The translations under genes and the position numbers were made by a program. From Curtobacterium aurantiacum (GTDB lineage: Bacteria > Actinomycetota > Actinomycetes > Actinomycetales > Microbacteriaceae), in contig NZ_JAHEWN010000026.1 in the NCBI RefSeq assembly GCF_018598555.1, positions 1 to 36,502 of the forward strand: a DNA stretch of 36,502 nucleotides, given 5' to 3'. The notes below the pieces were generated by a model. The model ran no database searches, had not been told where the DNA came from, and saw only the letters and a list, made by a program, of their open reading frames with translations. The stretch's first letter is position 1, and the number at the start of each line of letters is the position of its first letter. Below, piece by piece: positions 31,516 through 36,502 of the stretch.

Positions 31516-32469
31516 ATGCCTCGTACGCACCACTTCGCCCTGCCCGACCTCACCGGTCGCCACGCCCTCGTCACCGGCGCCAGCGACGGCATCGGCCTCG
31601 GCATCGCCCGCCGCCTCGCCGCCGCCGGCGCCGACGTGGTCCTGCCCGTCCGCAACCGCGCCAAAGGGCAGGCGGCCCTCGACCTCATCCGCGCGGAGCA
31701 CCCCGCGGCCCGCGTATCGCTGCGCGACCTCGACCTGTCCTCGCTGGCGTCCGTCGCCGCCCTCGGCCAGCAGCTCCGGGCGGAGGGCCGGCCGATCCAC
31801 CTCCTGGTGGCCAACGCCGGGGTCATGACCCCGCCCGAGAGGCAGACGACCGTCGATGGCTTCGAGCTGCAGCTGGGCACGAACCACCTCGGACACGTCG
31901 CCCTGATCGGGCACGTGCTGCCGCTGTTGATCGACGGAGAAGCCCGCGTCACCTCCCAGATCAGCGTCGCGGCCAGGAGCGGCGCGATCGACTGGACCGA
32001 CTTCAACGCCGAGGCCGGGTACCACGGCATGCGCGCGTACGGGCGATCCAAGATTGCCTTCGGGCTCTTCGGTCTCGAGCTCGACCGGCGCAGCCGAGCC
32101 GCGGGATGGGGCATCACGAGCAACCTCTCCCACCCCGGAGTGGCTCCGACGAACCTGCTGGCCGCACGCCCTGAGCTCCAGCGAGAGCGCAATACGCCCC
32201 AAATCGCCGTGATCAGGAGGCTGTCCCGAGCCGGGATCCTCGTCGGCACCGTCGACAGCGCCCAGCTGCCCGCGCTCTACGCCGCTACATCGCCCCTCGC
32301 CGTGGGTGGACGGCTGTACGGTCCGACGGGACCGGGCAACCTCGGTGGCGCCCCAGGGGAGCACCCCCTGTACCGTCCGCTGCGCGACCTCGACGACGCC
32401 GACCGGGTCTGGCGGGTCTCCCAAGAACTTGCCGGAGTCTCCTTCAGCACCCCCTCCGACGTGATGTGA
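31516..32469 (+). CDS. Short-chain dehydrogenase/reductase (SDR), paralogue 1
   Basis: A 317-aa extended-length SDR. The NADP-binding motif TGASDGIG is at 20-27, NAG at 100-102, Ser150, and YGRSK with Y175 and K179. The full Ser-Tyr-Lys set is present, so it should be active. It resembles the retinol-dehydrogenase/WW-domain-oxidoreductase-like bacterial SDRs; the substrate is unknown. It follows the DUF3159 gene in the same direction, with a purine-rich AAGGAGAA site before the ATG. A second SDR of similar size starts 1.5 kb further on the opposite strand. Regulation by the XRE/MmyB protein is likely by analogy. Confidence 0.9.
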   Translation: MPRTHHFALPDLTGRHALVTGASDGIGLGIARRLAAAGADVVLPVRNRAKGQAALDLIRAEHPAARVSLRDLDLSSLASVAALGQQLRAEGRPIHLLVANAGVMTPPERQTTVDGFELQLGTNHLGHVALIGHVLPLLIDGEARVTSQISVAARSGAIDWTDFNAEAGYHGMRAYGRSKIAFGLFGLELDRRSRAAGWGITSNLSHPGVAPTNLLAARPELQRERNTPQIAVIRRLSRAGILVGTVDSAQLPALYAATSPLAVGGRLYGPTGPGNLGGAPGEHPLYRPLRDLDDADRVWRVSQELAGVSFSTPSDVM

Positions 32470-33023
32470 CCGACGACTCGGGCGGCATGCACGACAGCTT
32501 CCGGGAACGCTGTTCATCACGGTGGTGCGATCCGGAGTTCAGGGCAATTCGCCCAGGCTGTCGTCACGTCTGTGTTAAGTCGTCGAGCATGTCGCGAAGG
32601 CGGCCGAGCTGGCATCGCCGAAGCGAGGCGAGACCGAGGTCCAGTGGGAGGTGCAGCACCGGAGCCGATCAGTACGGGCCGCGCTCCGAACCCTGCCGCT
32701 TCTCGGAGAAGACTCGTCGGGCCCGCTCGGTTCAGGCTCCTGGCTTCTGGTGCGCTCGGAAACACGATCCACGCTCTGCAAGCCGCCCTCAGAGACACCG
32801 AGCCGAACTGAGCTTCCACCACAGCCCGGTTCTGACCGTCCCATAAGCGGATCCTTCACCGGGCAGGGGTCCGCCTCTCGCCTCTGCGAGCGGTCCTCAG
32901 GGGACGGTGAGCAAGAACCCATCGAGCTGTTCGAGGGAGTCCGGCAATCGCAGCAGCCACCCGTCGGCGATCCACGCTTGCAGTGGGCTCGTCCGGAGCT
33001 CGCGGCGGGAACCGCGAGGCGTC
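32470..33023. other. Gene-poor stretch of about 550 bp between convergent SDR genes
   Basis: No convincing intact gene is seen. Frames on both strands are open but Ser/Arg/Pro-rich, without start signals or third-position bias. The minus-strand frame ending at 32897 reads LQAWIADGWLLRLPDSLEQL for about 40 codons and looks like the last part of a real protein, so this may be decayed coding DNA. There is also a copy of the 15-mer GATCCTTCACCGGGC (32850-32864), also found at 29152-29166. Confidence 0.5.
32897..33016 (-). pseudogene. Possible remnant of a C-terminal coding end
   Basis: The minus-strand frame reads about 39 residues (including GSRRELRTSPLQAWIADGWL, then LRLPDSLEQLDGFLLTVP and stop), which have a natural amino-acid balance with Trp, Leu and acidic residues unlike shadow frames. 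No start codon lies in front; upstream the frame runs into the end of SDR paralogue 2 in another frame. The family is not recognised. It could be chance. Confidence 0.25.
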
Positions 33024-33953
33024 TCAGCGCGACGGGGTCGCACTCACAGCCGCGACCACGGGGAACGTCACGCCGGTGAGCTCCTCGGACACTGTCCAGA
33101 GGCGCTGCTGGATCGCGTAGTCGTGGGACGCGGAGCTGGATGCGACGAGCCTCGGGTAGCCACGGGCCTCGCCGCGACCGCTGGGACCGTAATACTGGGC
33201 GCCCAGGACACCAGGGTCCGTGGCCGCACGGACGGTGGGCAGGGCACCCATCGCGGGCACCTGCGTGAGCATCGGCGCGAGCCACCCAATGGGCACGCGC
33301 AGCGCCGTCGGAGCGTTCCGCATGAGCTCCGTGTTGGACACGCCGGGGTGGGCGGCAGCGGCGATGGTGGTGCCGTGCGGGGCGAGGCGGCGCTGCAGCT
33401 CGTACGTGAACATGAGGTTGGCGAGCTTGGCCTGTCCGTAGGCGGCCGCGCGGCTGTAGGAGCGTTCCCACTGCAGGTCGTCGAAGTGGATGTCGGCTTG
33501 GATGCGGTGCCCGGTGCTGCTGACCGTGACGATGCGGGATCCCAGGACGGGCAAGAGCCGGTCCAGCAGCAGCCCCGTGAGGGCGAAGTGGCCGAGGTGG
33601 TTCGTGCCGAACTGCAGTTCGAAGCCATCAGCGGTGGTCCGCTTCGGCGTGTACATCACGCCGGCGTTGTTGATGAGGAGATCGATGCGGGGAAAGGCCT
33701 CGTGCAGGTCTGCCGCCGCGGCCTGGACCGAGTCCAGCGAGGTGAGATCAAGGGCCAGCACGCGGACGTTGCCGGCGATGCGGGCCGCGGCCTGCTCGCC
33801 CTTTTCGACGTCGCGGACCGCGAGGACGACCTCGGCGCCGTGCTCGGCGAGCATGCGGGCGGTCTCGAAACCGAGGCCAGTATTGGCGCCGGTGACGATC
33901 GCCACGCGTCCGTGCTGGTCTGGAATACTCTGCTCGTTCCAGGTGTCGCTCAT
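33024..33953 (-). CDS. Short-chain dehydrogenase/reductase (SDR), paralogue 2
   Basis: A 309-aa SDR related to the one at 31516. Motifs are TGANTGLG (21-28), NNAG (95-98), the catalytic Ser at 145 or 146 (VSSTG), Y172 and K176 (YGQAK). It shares the FELQFGTNHLGH stretch and the closing SEELTGVTF with paralogue 1 (SQELAGVSF). All catalytic residues are present; the substrate is unknown. The ATG has an AAAGGAGC site. It is divergent from a TetR gene, with repeated half-sites between them, so control by that repressor is likely. Confidence 0.92.
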   Translation of the reverse strand: MSDTWNEQSIPDQHGRVAIVTGANTGLGFETARMLAEHGAEVVLAVRDVEKGEQAAARIAGNVRVLALDLTSLDSVQAAAADLHEAFPRIDLLINNAGVMYTPKRTTADGFELQFGTNHLGHFALTGLLLDRLLPVLGSRIVTVSSTGHRIQADIHFDDLQWERSYSRAAAYGQAKLANLMFTYELQRRLAPHGTTIAAAAHPGVSNTELMRNAPTALRVPIGWLAPMLTQVPAMGALPTVRAATDPGVLGAQYYGPSGRGEARGYPRLVASSSASHDYAIQQRLWTVSEELTGVTFPVVAAVSATPSR

Positions 33954-33972
33954 GATGCTCCTTTAAAATACC

Positions 33973-34053
33973 GCTGGTCTTTTGGTATCGGCAACGTTAG
34001 GAGACCGGCGATGCTTTCGTCAAGAGACAGCCGGTCTTTAGTAGCATCTCGGT
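33973..34053. promoter_or_regulatory. Control region of SDR2 and TetR with repeated half-sites
   Basis: GCTGGTCTTT (33973-33982) and GCCGGTCTTT (34030-34039) are direct copies with one difference. AGACCGGC (34002-34009) is the inverted form, making an 8-bp inverted repeat with 34030-34037. TAGCAT (34042-34047) ends 6 nt before the TetR ATG, as in leaderless genes. The half-sites overlap or flank both promoters, as expected for the TetR operator. Confidence 0.55.
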
Positions 34054-34719
34054 ATGACGTTCCAGCGTGCGCGCAGTGAAGAGCAACGGGAGATCCGCCG
34101 ATCGGTGATCCTGAACACCACCACGACGATGCTCGGCGAGATGCCCGTTGCGGACGTCTCCCTCAACGAGATCAGCCGCCGTGTGGGCCTCGCGAAGTCG
34201 AACGTCCTCCGCTACTTCGAGTCCCGCGAGGCGGTGCTGCTCCAGTTGCTCGACGACTACTTCGGCAGGTGGCTGCCGGAGCTCGACGACCGGCTGCAGA
34301 CCGGCGTCGACGAGCGAGCGGATTTGCTGACCCGAGCTCATCAGCTGGCCGACGTCCTGAGCCGATCCCTCGCAGACCAGTCCACAATGCTCGACTTGTT
34401 CGGCGCGCAGGGCGGAGTCCTCGAGCACAATGTCTCGACCGAAGTCGTCCGACGGTACAAGCGGTCCTCCTTGGGCCGGCTTGCGACCATGACGGAGCTC
34501 GTGACCCGCCGTGTTCCCGAGCTCGGTGAGGACGCGCAGTTCTTCTGCTTCATGACCCTCATCACGGCAGGAGCGCTGGCGGCCTACGTCCCGCCCCCGG
34601 CGAGCCTTCTCGCCGTCTACGCGGACGAACCCGAGCTCGGCGTGCTGAATCTCAACCTGCGCCAAGCGCTTCAAGGCTCAATCACGTCGACGCTTCTCGG
34701 CGCCCTGCCACGCCCCTGA
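34054..34719 (+). CDS. TetR-family repressor (divergent from SDR2)
   Basis: A 221-aa protein. The HTH is at about 15-60 (REIRRSVILNTTTTMLGE, then SLNEISRRVGLAKSNVLRYFESREAVLLQLL). The ligand-binding domain includes FFCFMTLITAGALAAYVPPP. It probably represses SDR paralogue 2 and itself through the repeated half-sites in the 100-bp shared region. The signal it detects may be the SDR substrate; this is inference. No ribosome-binding site is seen; a TAGCAT box ends 6 nt before the ATG. It ends before a palindromic terminator. Confidence 0.88.
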   Translation: MTFQRARSEEQREIRRSVILNTTTTMLGEMPVADVSLNEISRRVGLAKSNVLRYFESREAVLLQLLDDYFGRWLPELDDRLQTGVDERADLLTRAHQLADVLSRSLADQSTMLDLFGAQGGVLEHNVSTEVVRRYKRSSLGRLATMTELVTRRVPELGEDAQFFCFMTLITAGALAAYVPPPASLLAVYADEPELGVLNLNLRQALQGSITSTLLGALPRP

Positions 34720-34772
34720 CCGGAGACGGATCACGGACGCGAAGGCCGGTTGCGATGTGCGACGGGAGCATC

Positions 34773-34794
34773 CCGGTAGCCGATCGGCTACCGG
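34773..34794. terminator. Perfect 22-bp palindrome over the stop of the small membrane gene
   Basis: CCGGTAGCCGA and its reverse complement TCGGCTACCGG abut without a spacer. The palindrome contains the stop codon of the minus-strand gene (34788-34790) and lies 54 bp after the TetR stop. A bidirectional terminator is the simplest role. Confidence 0.55.
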
Positions 34795-35003
34795 TCGCGC
34801 TGCTTGTCGCTTCGTCGTCGCCACTCCCCGCCGGCGTAGGCGAGCGTGTACAGCCCGACGATGGTGAGGGGCGAGATAGCCAGGAAGACCAACATCGAGT
34901 CGACGAGGAACAACAGCAGTGCGGCGACGCCGAGAAGAACGACCCCGACGAGCACGAGCGTCCAAAGCGGTAGACGTCGGCCCAGCCACTCGCGATTCGT
35001 CAT
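34788..35003 (-). CDS. Small two-helix membrane protein
   Basis: A 71-aa protein with two adjacent hydrophobic helices (about residues 12-34 and 36-58) and a basic C-terminal tail (RRRSDKQRDR). The family is not recognised. The start at 35003 (MTNREWLGRR) is preferred to the longer frame from 35060 because the extension is hydrophilic and compositionally odd. It is convergent with the TetR gene, and the shared palindrome overlaps its stop. Confidence 0.6.
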   Translation of the reverse strand: MTNREWLGRRLPLWTLVLVGVVLLGVAALLLFLVDSMLVFLAISPLTIVGLYTLAYAGGEWRRRSDKQRDR

Positions 35004-35056
35004 GATGGTGAAGCTACCCGTGGCACGACCCGACCGACGTCCCGATGGGCGATCGG

Positions 35057-35599
35057 TCAACGGGACGGGTCAGGGCGAAGCGAGCCCGATTCGAACAACT
35101 CGTATTCCGCGTCGTAGTAACGAGTCGTCCGTCCCCGGCTCGTCAGCCCGAGACGCAGACAGACTCGGCGCGACGCAGCGTTCTCGACATGGGCAACCGC
35201 AATGATCCGGTCGAGCCCGGACGCTGAAGCGTGCCGCAGCAGGAGCTGCGCCGCCTCGGTTGCGTATCCGTGGCCCCACGCATCTGGATGGAAGTGCCAG
35301 CCAATCTCGACCTCGGCAGAAGGTTCACTCGTTCCCGAGAGCCTGATGTGTTGCAACATGACCGTGCCAACGGGAGTGCCCGTTGCAGTGGCTTCGACCG
35401 CCCAATACCCCAGCACCGGGCCGCTCCGTGCGCGGAGACGACCGATCAAGGCGTGAGCCGCGTCGATGTTCTCCATGACTCGAGGGTCGTGCCCGAGGTA
35501 GCGCTGAACATCCCACCGTGAGTACAGGTCAAACACGAACTCAGCGTCATCGGCCGTCCAAGGACGCAAGAGAACACGGCTCCCGATCAAGTTCGTCAC
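35057..35599 (-). CDS. GNAT-family N-acetyltransferase (RimJ/RimL-like)
   Basis: A 180-aa GNAT protein of the Acetyltransf_3 type. It opens with SRVLLRPWTADDAEFVFDLYS, has the EVEIGWHFHPDAWGHGYATEA acetyl-CoA-binding loop (about 95-115) and the VENAASRRVCLRLGL helix (about 137-151). Such enzymes acetylate N-termini of ribosomal proteins, or small molecules and antibiotics; the substrate is unknown. The start is GTG at 35599. It stands alone; 35600-35805 upstream shows no gene or clear motif. Confidence 0.88.
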   Translation of the reverse strand: MTNLIGSRVLLRPWTADDAEFVFDLYSRWDVQRYLGHDPRVMENIDAAHALIGRLRARSGPVLGYWAVEATATGTPVGTVMLQHIRLSGTSEPSAEVEIGWHFHPDAWGHGYATEAAQLLLRHASASGLDRIIAVAHVENAASRRVCLRLGLTSRGRTTRYYDAEYELFESGSLRPDPSR

Positions 35600-35805
35600 C
35601 CGCGAAGCGTACCCACTCGCTCATTGCTGGCCGTCTCGATAGCCGATGGCTTCTCGGGCGCGATTTAGGCCCGGCCGGGGGTTGCGAGGCGATGGCCGCG
35701 TGTTTTCCCGGCGACGTGCTCGTCGTCCCCAGCTCGACCGTCTGGCCCCCTTAGTCCGGGAAGCAACGGACATCGCGGACGAGCGCCCAAAGAAAGGCGG
35801 CGCGC

Positions 35806-36502
35806 TCACGCGCGGTCAGCGAGCCAGCCCTTGATCGTGCCGGCGACCTCGTCCAGGTGTGACTCGAGGAGGAAGTGGCCACCGTCGACGAGCTCCACCC
35901 GAGCCTCGGGCGAGTGCTCGAGGAACGCGCACGCGCCGGCGGCAGCGAAGATCTCGTCGTTGCGTCCCCAGATGACCAGGACGGGGACGCCGGAGGTGCG
36001 GAGCCAGTCGTGCACCGCCGGGTACAGGGCGCGGTTGGTCGCGTAATCGCGGAAGAGGGCGAGCTGGACGTCGTCTTGCCCGGGGCGGGCGAGGAGAGCG
36101 AGGTCGTGCTCCCAGGCGTCGGGGTCGACGGTCGTGGGGTCGGGCACGCCATGGGTGTACTGCCACTCGACAGCCTCCCGCCCGAGCGCGGGGCGGAGCG
36201 CGTCGCGGGTCTCGTCGGTCCGCTCGGCGGCGTCGGCCCAGATCCCATCCCAGAAACTCGGCACGAAGCCGTCCTCGTAGGCGTTGCCGTTCTGGGTGAT
36301 GACGCCCGTGACGGCCGCAGGGTCGGCGAGGGCGAGACGCCATCCGATCGGGGCGCCGTAGTCCTGGACGTAGACCGTGTACCGCTCGATCCCGAGCGAG
36401 GACAGGAACCGTGCGGTTGCGGCGGCGAGGGCCTCGAAGGTGTAGTCGAACTCGTCGGTCGACGGTGCGGACGAGCGGCCGAAGCCGATGTGATCGGGTG
36501 CC
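35806..36502 (-). CDS. Alpha/beta-hydrolase (haloalkane dehalogenase/epoxide hydrolase-like), C-terminal part
   Basis: This is the 3' part of the gene whose start lies at 244 in the left end of the window. It holds the nucleophile elbow VQDYGAPIG (Asp103 of the joined protein), the cap region (FWDGIWADAAERTDETRD), the catalytic acid in WGRNDEIF (D238) and the base in DGGHFLLESH (H265). An Asp rather than Ser nucleophile marks the haloalkane dehalogenase / epoxide hydrolase / fluoroacetate dehalogenase branch. In the joined frame the protein is 287 aa and has no break. The last 77 bases repeat 1-77. Confidence 0.88.
   Translation of the reverse strand, partial: APDHIGFGRSSAPSTDEFDYTFEALAAATARFLSSLGIERYTVYVQDYGAPIGWRLALADPAAVTGVITQNGNAYEDGFVPSFWDGIWADAAERTDETRDALRPALGREAVEWQYTHGVPDPTTVDPDAWEHDLALLARPGQDDVQLALFRDYATNRALYPAVHDWLRTSGVPVLVIWGRNDEIFAAAGACAFLEHSPEARVELVDGGHFLLESHLDEVAGTIKGWLADRA
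36426..36502. repeat. Terminal direct repeat, right copy
   Basis: Identical to 1-77. See the left copy: removing one copy gives a 36,425-bp closed or tandem unit. Confidence 0.95.

Noticed and set aside
29148..32864. A 19-bp direct repeat with one mismatch (29148-29166 and 32846-32864) around the XRE-DUF3159-SDR block, as possible target-site or attachment repeats
   Set aside because: The exact part is 15 bp. In 36 kb of GC-rich sequence such a match is expected by chance about once, and the left copy is simply part of a terminator stem. No integrase or transposase is present.
1..36502. CRISPR arrays, rRNA genes, insertion sequences
   Set aside because: No spaced repeat array, rRNA-like sequence or transposase was seen in either strand.

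Overview
This is about 36.5 kb of high-GC DNA with dense actinobacterial coding: GTG starts, ATGA/GTGA overlaps, leaderless promoters with a TANNNT box about 7 nt before the start codon, and a Ser tRNA with encoded CCA. The cold-shock protein, RadA, SseB-like protein and small-gene set look like Microbacteriaceae, perhaps near Curtobacterium. The lineage is inference from protein style; no search was run.

The first 77 bases (1-77) are repeated exactly as the last 77 (36426-36502). Joining the ends gives a 36,425-bp circle or tandem unit and restores one intact 287-codon alpha/beta-hydrolase gene that the window cuts in two. No replication, partition, mobilisation, integrase or transposase gene was recognised, while several genes look chromosomal (tRNA-Ser, radA, csp, msrA, ppk2).

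Layout. 1-5 kb: the hydrolase N-terminus, divergent from a CGNR zinc-finger regulator; then a methyltransferase / DHA2 efflux / DUF998 operon divergent from an XRE-cupin regulator; then a small membrane protein with a nine-fold Cys-Asp repeat. 5-11 kb: housekeeping-like genes (SRPBCC protein, N-acetylglutamate synthase-like GNAT, anchored extracellular protein, cold-shock protein, SseB-like protein, radA, SGNH hydrolase, tRNA-Ser(CGA)). 11-16 kb: a composite DnaQ-type exonuclease with TerB-like, BRCT and Lsr2-like parts, a TetR/NADP-dinucleotide-binding pair with clear operators, and three unknown genes.

15.9-25.9 kb, all on the minus strand: permease, UAAP1, UAAP2, urea (or guanidine) carboxylase, allophanate hydrolase, TetR regulator and the biotin transporter BioY. 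The permease would import a urea- or guanidine-type substrate. The UAAP pair and the biotin carboxylase would turn it into allophanate, AtzF would release ammonia and CO2, and BioY could supply biotin for the carboxylase. A palindrome upstream of the permease is a candidate repressor site.

26-28 kb: polyphosphate kinase 2, a ZnF-UBP protein and MsrA. 28-36.5 kb is accessory in character: small membrane proteins with a duplicated 5' module, a truncated MFS gene, an XRE/MmyB-type regulator, a DUF3159 membrane protein, two SDR paralogues, a TetR regulator, a GNAT, and the hydrolase C-terminus.
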